A stretch of 57,824 nt of DNA from Acutalibacter sp. (GCA_022511515.1 JAFLRP010000198.1:1-57824); one strand, 5' to 3'; shown: positions 24,712-32,638, counted from the first letter of the stretch. A program made the numbers and translations. The notes: a model not told the origin generated them from the sequence alone.

Positions 24712-25362
24712 TTATTCGTCCGTCGAATTTTCCTTTTGCCGCGCCTCCAGTTTATCCAACCGGGCCCGTAAGCGGCAGAGCTCCATGGAAACCGGGTCTG
24801 CCACGTGTATTTGATCCAGTTGAACGCTGGGATTTTCCACTTTCCTTCCGGCAATTTTTACCACTCTGGCCGGAACGCCTACGGCGGTGGCGTCCTTTGG
24901 CACGGCGTCCAGCACCACTGCCCCTGCGGCCACACGGGCGTTGTCTCCCACGGTGAAGGGACCCAGCACTTTCGCCCCCGCGCCCACCAGCACATTGTTC
25001 CCCAGGGTGGGGTGGCGTTTGCCCTGGTCTTTGCCCGTACCGCCCAATGTCACATTTTGGTACAGGGTGCAGTTATCGCCGATTTCCGCCGTTTCGCCGA
25101 TGACCACTCCCATGCCGTGGTCAATAAACAGCCCTCTGCCGATTTTTGCGGCGGGGTGTATCTCTATGCCGGTCTTTTTTCGGCAGCGCTGGGCAATGAG
25201 ACCGGCCAAAAACTTCATATGATGCCGATAGCACCAGTTTGACCGGCGGTGGGCCCGCACCGCTTTGAATCCGGGGTAGAGGAAAAACACCTCCAACCGG
25301 GAACGGGCGGCGGGGTCCCGCTCCATAACGGCGTTCAAGTCCTCTTTGAGCTTCTGAAACAT
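24712..25362 (-). CDS. cysE: Serine O-acetyltransferase
   Basis: CysE makes O-acetylserine from serine and acetyl-CoA, committing serine to cysteine. The 216-residue protein has the N-terminal helical SAT domain (about 1-60). A left-handed beta helix of hexapeptide repeats follows, with the catalytic His/Asp in FIDHGMGVVIGETAEIGD and the substrate loop GGTGKDQGKRHPTLG. A charged C-terminal tail extends past the helix. AAGGAGG precedes the ATG. The T-box upstream predicts induction when tRNA-Cys is uncharged. Confidence 0.96.
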   Translation of the reverse strand: MFQKLKEDLNAVMERDPAARSRLEVFFLYPGFKAVRAHRRSNWCYRHHMKFLAGLIAQRCRKKTGIEIHPAAKIGRGLFIDHGMGVVIGETAEIGDNCTLYQNVTLGGTGKDQGKRHPTLGNNVLVGAGAKVLGPFTVGDNARVAAGAVVLDAVPKDATAVGVPARVVKIAGRKVENPSVQLDQIHVADPVSMELCRLRARLDKLEARQKENSTDE

Positions 25363-25465
25363 ACTGTTGCCTCCTTGCGCGAGGCTTGCCGCGATTTGCG
25401 ATTTTTGCTGATTGGCAAAAGCCGTCCGGTTGTTTTCTCAAAGGGCAAAGTCCTTTGAAAAAGCT

Positions 25466-25502
25466 AAAAAATGCCCCCGCAAACAGAGAACCTCTGTTTG
25501 CG
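25466..25502 (-). terminator. T-box terminator before cysE
   Basis: An 11-bp perfect stem (25478-25488 with 25492-25502, 3-base loop) is followed on the minus strand by GGGGGCATTTTTT. It is mutually exclusive with the T-box antiterminator, which uses CTTCGC at its base. Confidence 0.9.
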
Positions 25503-25670
25503 AAGGCGATTTTCACCGCGGTCCCACTTCGCTTTGTGCTCTTGGGCAACGGGAGCCGAGCCCCTAACCGGTTTTTACGGGCAGATTTCCGCCGATATTG
25601 CGTTAAACGCCTTGACAATACGGTAGTATTCTCTGCAGCGTTTGCCTTATCTCGGCAAAAATCTGCTCCG
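25466..25670 (-). promoter_or_regulatory. T-box leader of cysE-cysS
   Basis: The T-box sequence AAGTGGGACCGCGG (complement of 25516-25529) matches the AGGGTGGNACCGCG consensus. It lies in an antiterminator closed by GCGAAG/CTTCGC, followed by the terminator. Upstream, a 15-bp stem (25581-25595 with 25652-25666) encloses an irregular hairpin that is probably Stem I. I could not settle the specifier codon; UGC (Cys) is expected from the downstream genes. Uncharged tRNA should stabilise the antiterminator. Confidence 0.9.
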
Positions 25671-25763
25671 CAAAAACTGCCACGCACCTCACAGCGAGGA
25701 ATTTTGAGGTGATTTTTGTTCTCTCTGATGCCGGTGGGCTGACGCCCACCAAAGAGGAGAGAG

Positions 25764-25895
25764 CAAAAAGCGACCAAAAGGGCCGCTGTGAGGCGGTTCG
25801 GGTTCAGCTTCCGCTGCCCTTGCAGAAGGTAACGGCTCTCGCCGGGCAGGGATTTCCCCCTGCCAGCTCCGGAACGCATTTCTCCTCCGCCCCGC
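25764..25895 (-). ncRNA. Candidate structured small RNA with its own terminator
   Basis: On the minus strand a closing stem (25790-25796 with 25887-25893) encloses a second stem (25802-25809 with 25865-25875, 3-base bulge). That stem leads to three hairpins at 25845-25864, 25833-25844 and 25810-25828. Right after the closing stem is an intrinsic terminator, AGCGGCC-CTTTT-GGTCGCT-TTTT (25764-25787). No plausible ORF is present. It matches no riboswitch or RNA family motif I can recall, and it lies between the PRPP synthetase stop and the T-box. No clear promoter is seen, so it may be cut from the 3' end of the upstream transcript. Confidence 0.5.
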
Positions 25896-26032
25896 AAAAA
25901 AGGGTTTCAGCCGGCAGATTTTTTCTACGCGCCCTTTTCTCTCTGATACGAGGCCCTGTGAGGATACTTCTTTCCCTCATCGCTTTTCTTTTATCATATG
26001 TTTCAGATGGCAAATTGAGACTTTGCCGAAAA

Positions 26033-27214
26033 TTATTTCTCAAAACTGAGCTGGTGTCCCTGGTACTTGCTGCGCTCCTCCCGGCGGCGCTCCAAAAGCG
26101 CGTCGATCTTCTGATGGGGGTCGATCATGGAGCTGACGGACACGTCGTGATTCAGGGCGGAGATAAAGTAGGCAATGTACTTGGACACGTCCACCTCAAA
26201 GAACCAGGGGCGGTTTTTCAGCTCTTCCGTGCGGTAGGTCAGATTGGAGCCGAACACGCCGTCGATCACGCCCTCCCGGTAGGCTTTGTCAAAGGTGGCA
26301 AGTCCGTTTGTAAAGATGGCATAGGTGGCGTAGGCGAAAATCCGCTTGGCCTTTCTCTGTTTCAGGTTGTAGGCGATATCCAGCATGGACTCGCCGGAGG
26401 AAATGATATCGTCGGCGATGAACACGTCTTTCCCCTCTACGTCAGAGCCCAAATATTCGTGGGCGACGATGGGATTTCTCCCGTCCACCACCCGGGAATA
26501 GTCCCGGCGCTTGTAGAACATGCCCATTTCCACGCCGAGAACGGAGGCGTAGTACATATTCCTGCTCAGCGCGCCTTCGTCAGGGCTGACCACCATAAAA
26601 TCGTTTCTGTCTGTGGAAAGATCCGGGAAGCTTCTAAACATGGTCTTCAGCACCTGATAACTGGGCATCAGATTGTCAAAGCCCATCAGGGGGATGGCGT
26701 TCTGCACTCTGGGGTCGTGGGCGTCGAAGGTCACCACGTTTTCCACGCCCATGGCCTGCAGTTCCTGCATGGCCACAGCACAGTCCAGAGATTCCCGGTA
26801 GGTTCTGCGGTGCTGTCTGCCGCCGTACAGCAGGGGCATGACAACATTGATGCGGTGCGCTTTACCGCTGGTGGCCTGAATGAGCCGCTTCAGGTCCTGA
26901 AAGTGGTCGTCAGGGGACATGTGATTTTCCTTGCCGAAATAGTTGTACACACAACTGTAATTTCCCACGTCCACAATGAAAAACAGATCGTACCCCCGAA
27001 CCGTATCGGAGATGATCCCCTTGCCGTCTCCGGAAGAAAACCGGGGACAACTGGACTCGATGCGGAAGGTATCGACCTCCAGCCCGGCCTCTCTGGCCCA
27101 TCGGAGCAAATGGGCTTCGATCTTGTCAGAAAGTTCTCCTGCACCCTCTAAGGAAACGATCCCCAGAGGGGCAATGCGATTGGTCGGGCTGAAAGAAAAC
27201 TGCGCCTTTTCCAT
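26033..27214 (-). CDS. prs: Ribose-phosphate pyrophosphokinase (PRPP synthetase), long clostridial form
   Basis: PRPP synthetase transfers pyrophosphate from ATP to ribose 5-phosphate, feeding nucleotide, histidine and tryptophan synthesis. The 393-residue protein has two phosphoribosyltransferase-like domains: VVMPLLYGGRQHRRTYRESL and VTFDAHDPRVQNA in the first half, then VVSPDEGALSRN and the PRPP loop FIADDIISSGESM (about residue 285). It is longer than the usual 310-320 residues and belongs to the divergent clostridial form with a C-terminal extension. I chose MEKAQFSF at 27214 (AAAGGA 11 bases upstream); MAKNMEK at 27226 is possible. Confidence 0.88.
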   Translation of the reverse strand: MEKAQFSFSPTNRIAPLGIVSLEGAGELSDKIEAHLLRWAREAGLEVDTFRIESSCPRFSSGDGKGIISDTVRGYDLFFIVDVGNYSCVYNYFGKENHMSPDDHFQDLKRLIQATSGKAHRINVVMPLLYGGRQHRRTYRESLDCAVAMQELQAMGVENVVTFDAHDPRVQNAIPLMGFDNLMPSYQVLKTMFRSFPDLSTDRNDFMVVSPDEGALSRNMYYASVLGVEMGMFYKRRDYSRVVDGRNPIVAHEYLGSDVEGKDVFIADDIISSGESMLDIAYNLKQRKAKRIFAYATYAIFTNGLATFDKAYREGVIDGVFGSNLTYRTEELKNRPWFFEVDVSKYIAYFISALNHDVSVSSMIDPHQKIDALLERRREERSKYQGHQLSFEK

Positions 27215-27439
27215 GTTTTTGGCCATCCTTTCTCCATCCACAGAACACTATTCTTTTTTTCCCAGAGCAAGCCCGCATCGTACCGTTCTTGCTCTATATA
27301 AAGAAATTCTAACACAAAGTGGGAAACAATGCTACAAAAACAAAAGAAAATTTCCGGGAAATTTTTCATGAAAATACTGTTTGGAACACCTGCCCCCTTG
27401 TTCATTCATACGAAATCGGGGAATTCTCCCCTGTTTTTT

Positions 27440-27790
27440 CAGTGACCGGCGCCTCTGCGAAAAAAGGCGGTCGGGCCGCCGGTGTTTATCCTGTAATAAG
27501 CTCTCTCCACGGTAAAAAAATTCTCTTTCTTCGGCACATTTCGCAGAGATTTTCCCCTATACTGTGGGAACAGGCCAAAAGGATTGTAAACCCTGAAAAA
27601 ATATGATAGAATAATGATTTAGTATACGGTATATGCGGTCGGGCAAGTGGATTTCCTCCGCAAGAACCGTCATCACGGTAGAAAAATACCGTCGGGCCGG
27701 TAATTATTGTTCTGTGTCCACTGTCTTCATGGTGGAAAAATACGGTCGGGTCGCTGACTTTCGTTCTGCAGAAACTATCTTCACGCCAAA
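27440..27790 (+). repeat. Tandem leader repeat with CGGTCGGG(C/T)CG core, upstream of the YihY gene
   Basis: A run of imperfect copies spaced by roughly 50-60 bases. Each has an A-rich stretch, CGGTCGGG(C/T)C, then 25-30 variable bases and a segment like CTATCTTCACGG. Cores are near 27469, 27639, 27693 and 27747. Two adjacent copies from about 27668 share GTC(A/T)TCA(C/T)GGT then GGAAAAATAC-type sequence. The array ends at the Shine-Dalgarno of the next gene. A -10-like TATGATAGAAT at about 27606 precedes the last three copies. Related arrays occur at 52625-52740 and 56530-56783. Nothing else is visible in this gap except a short inverted repeat near 27267-27296. Confidence 0.7.
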
Positions 27791-27807
27791 AAGAAAGGAG
27801 GAGAAAC

Positions 27808-28698
27808 GTGAAATTGCTGAAAAAGCACTTTTTGTGGTTTGCCGGGCGCATTACCCGGGACAGGCTGGATTCCACCGCCGCCCACAGCGCGTTCTTTCTC
27901 ATTATCTCCTTTCTGCCCTTCCTTGCTTTGGTGCTGACGCTGATGCAGCGTATTCACTTCTCCTCCGGCGTGCCGATTTTAGAGGCCGCACTGCAGTGGT
28001 TTCCGGAAAGTCTTTCCGATTTTGTGGCGGGATTATTCCCCAGTCCGCTGGAATCCGGCAGCGTTCTGCCGGTTGCCATTGTCACGGCGCTGTGGTCGTC
28101 CTCCATGGGTATGGTGGCCATCATCAAGGGGCTGAATCAAATCTATGAGGGAAAAGAGACCAGAAACTATTTTGTGCTGCGGGCGCTGGCCGTTTTCTAT
28201 GTGCTGGGCTTGGCGGTCATCATTCTCATCACCGCCGCTCTTCTGGTGTTCGGCTCTACCATCTACAATTATCTGCTCCAGCATTCGCCGCCGTTTTTCG
28301 CCACGCTGCTGATAAATTTCAAATCCCTGGTGGGCTTTCTACTGCTGTTTGTATTTTTCACCCTGATGTACTGCTTCCTGCCCAGAAGAAAGGTGAAATT
28401 CCGCCACAATCTGGCCGGCGCTGCCTTCGGCGCGGCAGGCTGGGTGCTGTTTTCCTTTTTCTTCTCTCTGTTTGTGGAAAACTTCTCCAATTTCTCGATT
28501 TACGGCAGTTTAGCCACGCTGGTCATTCTCATGTACTGGCTGTTTTTCTGTATGTATATCCTGTTTTTGGGGGCGGAGGTCAGCATGTGGCTGGAATGCA
28601 GCGGCATTCAAAACGACCTGAAAAACGTTGCGAAAAAGCGCAAAAAGCGGCAGGAACGCAAAAAGCGGGAGAAAAGCGAAGAACCTGTTGGAAATTAA
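27808..28698 (+). CDS. YihY/BrkB-family inner membrane protein
   Basis: A 296-residue integral membrane protein of the YihY (UPF0761, formerly RNase BN-labelled) family. The family is not an RNase, and its function is unproven. Six membrane segments are visible (about 32-52, 90-110, 130-155, 170-195, 205-230 and 238-260). Family motifs include TAAHSAFFLIISFLPFLAL near residue 22, GSVLPVAIVTALWSSSMGM near 90 and YGSLATLVILMYWLFF near 230. The C-terminus is very basic. GTG start with AAGGAGGA seven bases upstream. It is preceded by the CGGTCGGG repeat array and followed by the DUF3842 gene after 21 bp. Confidence 0.93.
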   Translation: MKLLKKHFLWFAGRITRDRLDSTAAHSAFFLIISFLPFLALVLTLMQRIHFSSGVPILEAALQWFPESLSDFVAGLFPSPLESGSVLPVAIVTALWSSSMGMVAIIKGLNQIYEGKETRNYFVLRALAVFYVLGLAVIILITAALLVFGSTIYNYLLQHSPPFFATLLINFKSLVGFLLLFVFFTLMYCFLPRRKVKFRHNLAGAAFGAAGWVLFSFFFSLFVENFSNFSIYGSLATLVILMYWLFFCMYILFLGAEVSMWLECSGIQNDLKNVAKKRKKRQERKKREKSEEPVGN

Positions 28699-28719
28699 CG
28701 TGTAAGAAGGGTAAAAACC

Positions 28720-29142
28720 ATGCGAAAGATCGTTGTGATAGACGGACAGGGCGGAAAGATGGGTGCGGCTCTCACCTCGCAGTTGAAGGCGACAGGGCTT
28801 GACGCTGAAATCATTGCCATCGGCACTAATTCCGCCGCCACCGCCGCCATGCTGAAGGCCGGGGCGGACGCTGGGGCAACCGGGGAGAATCCGGTGGTGG
28901 TCAACTGTGCGGACGCGGACATCATCACGGGCCCCATGGGCATCATCACCGCCAACGCCCTGTACGGGGAGATCACCCCCAAGATGGCGGCGGCCGTTTC
29001 GGCAAGTCCGGCGCAAAAGCTGCTGATCCCCGTGAACCGCTGTTCCGTCACGGTGGTGGGTGTGGAAGACCTGCCCTTAGGCGACTATGTGAAATTAGCG
29101 ACGCAAAGAGCAAGAGAATTTTTTGAGGACAAACAAAACTAA
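28720..29142 (+). CDS. DUF3842 family protein
   Basis: A 140-residue protein of the clostridial DUF3842 family, function unknown. It begins IVVIDGQGGKMGAALTSQL, a Rossmann-like nucleotide-binding start. It continues with AIGTNSAATAAMLKAGAD and a conserved centre NCADADIITGPMGIITANAL, then LIPVNRCSVTVVGVEDLPLG. No signal peptide or membrane segment. It is 21 bp after the YihY gene and 21 bp before rimO, and so is probably in one transcript with rimO and pgsA. I infer a small ligand-binding role only. Confidence 0.88.
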   Translation: MRKIVVIDGQGGKMGAALTSQLKATGLDAEIIAIGTNSAATAAMLKAGADAGATGENPVVVNCADADIITGPMGIITANALYGEITPKMAAAVSASPAQKLLIPVNRCSVTVVGVEDLPLGDYVKLATQRAREFFEDKQN

Positions 29143-29163
29143 CGATTGAAATGGGAGAAAAAA

Positions 29164-30489
29164 ATGGCAATCAAAGTGGGAATGGTAAGTCTTGGGTGCG
29201 CAAAAAATCAGGTGGACGGCGAAATGCTGATGGCAAGCCTGAAACAAAACGGCTTTGAGCTGTCGGACGACGCGGCTCTGGCCGATATCGCCATCGTGAA
29301 CACCTGCGGCTTCATCGAAAGCGCGAAAAAGGAATCCATCGAGGAAATTTTGGAGCTTGCCCAGTTGAAAAAAGAGGGCAGGATCAAAAAACTGGTGGTC
29401 ACCGGCTGTCTGGCCGAGCGGTACCAGCAGGAGATCCACAAGGAGCTTCCCGAAGTGGACGCGGTACTGGGTATCGGGGCAAACGGCAATATCGCCGACG
29501 CTCTGAAAACCATGATGGCCGGCGAATTTGTGGAGCGTTTCCCGGACAAGAAAAATATGCCCCTGTGCGGGGACAGAGAGCTTTCCACCCCCAGTTGGTC
29601 GGCGTATCTGAAAATCGCCGAGGGCTGCGACAACCGCTGCACTTACTGCGCCATTCCCATGATTCGCGGCGGCTACCGCAGCCGCACCATGGAAAGCATT
29701 GAGGGAGAGGCCAGATTCCTTGCGGCCAATGGAGCGAAAGAGTTAATCCTCATTGCCCAGGACACCACCCGCTACGGCATTGACCTGTACGGGGAATATT
29801 CCCTCGCAAAACTTTTGCAGAAACTGTGCCGAATCGACGGAATCAAATGGATTCGCATTTTGTACTGCTATCCCGACGCCATCACCGATGAACTCTTAGA
29901 CGTAATGGCAAAGGAAGAGAAAGTTCTGCCCTACATAGACCTGCCCCTGCAGCACGCTTCGGGGAAGGTATTGCGCGCCATGAACCGCCGGGGGGACAGA
30001 GAGAGTCTCACTGCCCTGCTGAAAAAAATCAGAGATAAAATCCCCGGCGTGATTCTCCGCACCACCATGATCACCGGATTCCCCGGCGAAACGGAGGAGG
30101 ATTTCACAGAGCTTGCGGAATTTGTGAAGGAGATCCGCTTTGACCGGCTGGGCTGTTTTGCCTACTCTCAGGAGGAGGGCACTCCTGCGGCGGAATTGCC
30201 CGACCAAATCGATGAGGAAGTAAAAGAGCACCGGGCTGAAGTCATCATGGAATTGCAGACAAGGATCATGGAGGAAAAGGGAGAAAAATACGTGGGCAAG
30301 GCCGTGGAAGTCCTGACCGAGGGCTTTGACCGCTACGCCGAGTGCTGGTTCGGCCGGTCCATGATGGACGCGCCGGATATCGACGGCAAGGTGTTCTTCA
30401 CCGCAGAAAAGAAACCCGTGCTGGGCTCTTTCGTGGAAGTGCTGGTGGAGGACTGCATCGACTGCGATCTGTTTGGAAAAAGGATGTGA
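29164..30489 (+). CDS. rimO: Ribosomal protein S12 methylthiotransferase RimO
   Basis: RimO adds a methylthio group to the conserved aspartate of ribosomal protein S12 using two iron-sulfur clusters. The 441-residue protein has the N-terminal cluster ligands Cys12, Cys48 and Cys82 (SLGCAKNQVD, NTCGF, TGCLAERY) and the radical-SAM motif Cys155-x3-Cys159-x2-Cys162 (GCDNRCTYC). A C-terminal TRAM domain ends it (about 370-441). MAIKVGMVSLGC at 29164 has GGGAG upstream. RimO rather than MiaB is indicated by the SLGCAKNQVDGE start and the overall length. Confidence 0.96.
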   Translation: MAIKVGMVSLGCAKNQVDGEMLMASLKQNGFELSDDAALADIAIVNTCGFIESAKKESIEEILELAQLKKEGRIKKLVVTGCLAERYQQEIHKELPEVDAVLGIGANGNIADALKTMMAGEFVERFPDKKNMPLCGDRELSTPSWSAYLKIAEGCDNRCTYCAIPMIRGGYRSRTMESIEGEARFLAANGAKELILIAQDTTRYGIDLYGEYSLAKLLQKLCRIDGIKWIRILYCYPDAITDELLDVMAKEEKVLPYIDLPLQHASGKVLRAMNRRGDRESLTALLKKIRDKIPGVILRTTMITGFPGETEEDFTELAEFVKEIRFDRLGCFAYSQEEGTPAAELPDQIDEEVKEHRAEVIMELQTRIMEEKGEKYVGKAVEVLTEGFDRYAECWFGRSMMDAPDIDGKVFFTAEKKPVLGSFVEVLVEDCIDCDLFGKRM

Positions 30490-30493
30490 TTCC

Positions 30494-31075
30494 GTGAACA
30501 TGAATCTGCCCAACAAGCTGACGATTTTGCGGGTGCTGCTCGTGCCGGTGTTTATGGTGTTTGCCGCCCTGTCCCATTTCGGGAGAAGCGATTTTTCTCC
30601 CCTTTTGAGTCTGCTGGCCGCCGTTGTTTTTTCCGTTGCCAGCATTACCGATTATCTGGACGGACATCTGGCGCGAAAGCATCATCTGATCACGGATTTC
30701 GGAAAATTCATGGACCCCCTGGCGGACAAAATGCTCACCACCGCCGCCCTGATCTTCATGACGGTGGACGGCGTGTGCAGCCCCATCGTGCTGGCGGTAG
30801 TACTGTTTCGGGAATTCGCCGTGGCAGGCATGCGCATGCTCGCCGCCTCCGGGCAAAGGGTGATCGCCGCCAATATGTGGGGCAAGGTAAAAACCGTACT
30901 GCAGATGGTCACCGTGCTGTTGTACTATTTCAGTTGCGGCATGTTCCCGCCGGACGGGGCATTTCTCATTTCTCTCGTGACCCAAATTCTCTGCTGGCTC
31001 GTTGCGGCGGTGACGCTGCTGTCCGGCGGCAAATATCTTTGGGATAACCGGGATGTGTTATCCGGCGATAAATAG
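30494..31075 (+). CDS. pgsA: CDP-diacylglycerol--glycerol-3-phosphate 3-phosphatidyltransferase
   Basis: PgsA makes phosphatidylglycerol phosphate, the first step to phosphatidylglycerol, in the membrane. The 193-residue protein has the CDP-alcohol phosphotransferase signature DG-x2-AR-x8-G-x3-D-x3-D (DGHLARKHHLITDFGKFMDP, then LADK; about residues 58-82). It has about four hydrophobic segments. I chose the GTG at 30494 (AAAGGA nine bases upstream); the ATG two codons later is possible. It starts 4 bp after the rimO stop and follows it in the same operon. Confidence 0.95.
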   Translation: MNMNLPNKLTILRVLLVPVFMVFAALSHFGRSDFSPLLSLLAAVVFSVASITDYLDGHLARKHHLITDFGKFMDPLADKMLTTAALIFMTVDGVCSPIVLAVVLFREFAVAGMRMLAASGQRVIAANMWGKVKTVLQMVTVLLYYFSCGMFPPDGAFLISLVTQILCWLVAAVTLLSGGKYLWDNRDVLSGDK

Positions 31076-31128
31076 TTTTCCCGCTGCAATAAAAAAGTCA
31101 CTCTCTCCCTGTCCCGCGCATAGGATAA

Positions 31129-31149
31129 AGCGGGGGTTCGACCCCCGCT
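31129..31149 (+). other. GC-rich perfect hairpin after pgsA
   Basis: AGCGGGGGT, loop TCG, ACCCCCGCT: a 9-bp perfect stem between pgsA and the next gene, without a T-tract. It superficially resembles a tRNA T-arm, but no cloverleaf surrounds it. Confidence 0.7.
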
Positions 31150-31178
31150 GCCTGAAAACGGACAAGGGGAGTTTTTTT

Positions 31179-31634
31179 ATGCCTTTCAAACAGACAGGGA
31201 ATTGCCAGCCTGTTTCTGAGGAGCTGGCGGAATCACTGCGGCTTCTGGACAACAGTCAGGAGCTGCTCCGCACCCTGTTTTTGGGACTAGCCCTGGAATA
31301 TCATTCGCTGGATGTCCAGCGCTGCCTGTTGCTGCAGCAGCAAGACCCGGATCTCACCTGCGGGGAGCTGCCGCCCCTTGCCTTGCAGAACGCCGCTTCC
31401 CTCATCATTCTCTGCGTTCTGTTCGGTTTTCAAAAGCAGACAGAGGCACTGGCACAGCAAAGCGCCCAGGCCGGAAATTGCCCGGACTTTACGGACGTAA
31501 AATTGGGCGCGACCTCCATTCTCGTCGCCCTGATCCGGCTGATCAGAATGAATCGCGGCGGAGAGGCGGGAACATCCTCTTCCGGCACAGATACCGTCCA
31601 CGCACCCCCTTCCAAAACCAGCTCACTTTTTTGA
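31179..31634 (+). CDS. Protein of unknown function between pgsA and the spore genes
   Basis: A 151-residue protein that I do not recognise. It starts MPFKQTGNCQPVSEELAESL with GGGGAG about eight bases upstream; the open frame before it overlaps pgsA. There is a helical region, one hydrophobic stretch ASLIILCVLFGF (about 80-91), a possible amphipathic helix GATSILVALIRLIRM (about 115-130), and a Ser/Thr/Pro-rich tail. It has several cysteines but no recognised motif. It converges on gerQ-cwlJ across a hairpin. Expression or a spore role is not shown. Confidence 0.6.
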   Translation: MPFKQTGNCQPVSEELAESLRLLDNSQELLRTLFLGLALEYHSLDVQRCLLLQQQDPDLTCGELPPLALQNAASLIILCVLFGFQKQTEALAQQSAQAGNCPDFTDVKLGATSILVALIRLIRMNRGGEAGTSSSGTDTVHAPPSKTSSLF

Positions 31635-31654
31635 ATAACCCGGCAGATATATAG

Positions 31655-31687
31655 GGAAAGGGCAAAGCGTTTTGCTTTGCCCTTTCC
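31655..31687. other. Perfect 14-bp hairpin between convergent genes
   Basis: GGAAAGGGCAAAGC, a 5-base loop and its complement lie between the unknown gene and gerQ. T-tracts are lacking on both sides, so termination may rely on the stem alone. Confidence 0.6.
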
Positions 31688-31715
31688 TGCTGCTGTAGAG
31701 CTGTTCCATAAATTC

Positions 31716-32138
31716 CTACCGCCGCCGGTTCCCGGTACCCGGTTCTCCGTTGGGGCCGGGGAGGAGATTGTAGTTGAATCTGGGACGGTCACCGGGGAAA
31801 TAGAAGTACACAAATTTGATGGAGAACACGTCGCAGATAATGAAATTGTTGGCAGACTCATCATACAGGGTGATAAAGCTTCTCCCCACATAGTAGAGCA
31901 TTCCCTGCTTCCGCATGATGCCGTCCGTGCCGATGAGGAATTCCACCACCACGTACTGTCCGATGTTCTTCGCCAAAATGTACTGCATGGAGCCCCGCAT
32001 TTCCTCCGTGTCAAAGGTGGGCTGCTCCGGGCGGACGAAATTATCCAGATAGTAGTTGCCGTCCAGCTCCTGATAATCCGTCCGGTTCCTCAGCCGCCGC
32101 ATGCCGGGCATGTTGTTTTGCCGTTCGATATCGCTCAT
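31716..32138 (-). CDS. gerQ: GerQ-like spore coat protein
   Basis: A 140-residue protein whose central part (about 45-115, MQYILAKNIGQYVVVEFLIG, then GMLYYVGRSFITLYDESANN and FSIKFVYFYFP) resembles the GerQ domain. In Bacillus, GerQ is a coat protein needed to localise the cortex hydrolase CwlJ. Here it directly follows the CwlJ-like gene (14 bp gap, GAGGAG in between), as in the Bacillus cwlJ-gerQ operon. The N-terminus is hydrophilic and the C-terminus Pro/Gly/Arg-rich. Identification rests on this similarity plus the neighbour. Confidence 0.8.
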   Translation of the reverse strand: MSDIERQNNMPGMRRLRNRTDYQELDGNYYLDNFVRPEQPTFDTEEMRGSMQYILAKNIGQYVVVEFLIGTDGIMRKQGMLYYVGRSFITLYDESANNFIICDVFSIKFVYFYFPGDRPRFNYNLLPGPNGEPGTGNRRR

Positions 32139-32151
32139 AAGTCAGCTCCTC

Positions 32152-32586
32152 TCATGTGTTCTCGTAGGCCTGTGTCGGATTGTAGAAGCAATGGTCGCCG
32201 ATGCGGATGACGAATTGCCCCACATTTGAGGGGAAATTGTCCCGGCAGGTGACGGAAAACGGGTTGAAAAACCACAGGGCAAAGCCCAGGTTCGTCAGCC
32301 GGTTGCCGGCAATGGCCCAATCGGCAATATTGTATTCCACTTCGGTAGGCCGCATATTGTACACGTTTTGGATATTGTACTGCCCGCCCACCAGTTCCTG
32401 TACGCAGGTAAACTGCCGGGGCTGGTAGATCACCTCGTTTACGGTGTACAGTCTCCCGTATTCGCCGTAATCCACCTGCACCCGATTCATCACCACGCAC
32501 GCCACCGCCTTCATACCGGTTTCGCCCTCGCCGCCCGCCTCACATTCCACAAGCCGCGCCAAAAGCTCCCGATCGGAAAACGCCAT
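32152..32586 (-). CDS. cwlJ: CwlJ/SleB-family spore cortex hydrolase
   Basis: A 144-residue cell wall hydrolase of the SleB catalytic family (Hydrolase_2). It begins with the conserved ARLVECEAGGEGETGMKAVA, holding the presumed catalytic Glu. It continues with VVMNRV, VIYQPRQFTCVQ and ALWFFNPFS. It lacks the N-terminal signal and peptidoglycan-binding domain of SleB, so it matches CwlJ (about 142 residues in Bacillus), which degrades spore cortex during germination. GGGGGG precedes the ATG at 32586; the upstream frame is not coding. A sigma-E-like promoter is at 32609-32638. Confidence 0.88.
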   Translation of the reverse strand: MAFSDRELLARLVECEAGGEGETGMKAVACVVMNRVQVDYGEYGRLYTVNEVIYQPRQFTCVQELVGGQYNIQNVYNMRPTEVEYNIADWAIAGNRLTNLGFALWFFNPFSVTCRDNFPSNVGQFVIRIGDHCFYNPTQAYENT

Positions 32587-32608
32587 ACCATCCCCCCTTT
32601 TGTCTTTC

Positions 32609-32638
32609 ATGTTTATGCGCAGCAGAAGCGACCTATGC
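32609..32638 (-). promoter_or_regulatory. Possible sigma-E-type sporulation promoter of cwlJ-gerQ
   Basis: Minus strand: GCATAGG (complement of 32632-32638), a 14-bp spacer, CATAAACAT (complement of 32609-32617). This resembles the sigma-E pattern KMATATT-14-CATACAnT, and no sigma-A promoter is visible. Bacillus cwlJ-gerQ is transcribed by sigma-E. Confidence 0.4.

Noticed and set aside
25740-25760. GGTGGGC/GCCCACC hairpin as a terminator
   Set aside because: The stem is real, but no T-tract follows on either strand; the better terminator is at 25764-25787.
25121-25897. Long minus-strand frame across the T-box leader and candidate RNA
   Set aside because: It overlaps cysE in another frame and runs through the T-box and terminators; the translation is Arg/Pro-rich with no motif.
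27260-27300. Promoter or terminator in the inverted repeat upstream of the PRPP synthetase gene
   Set aside because: GAGCAAG/CTTGCTC pairs, but candidate -35/-10 spacings are poor and the loop is long; not called.
31129-31149. tRNA T-arm-like sequence GGGGGTTCGACCCCC
   Set aside because: No acceptor stem, anticodon arm or D arm can be folded around it; it is a simple 9-bp palindrome.
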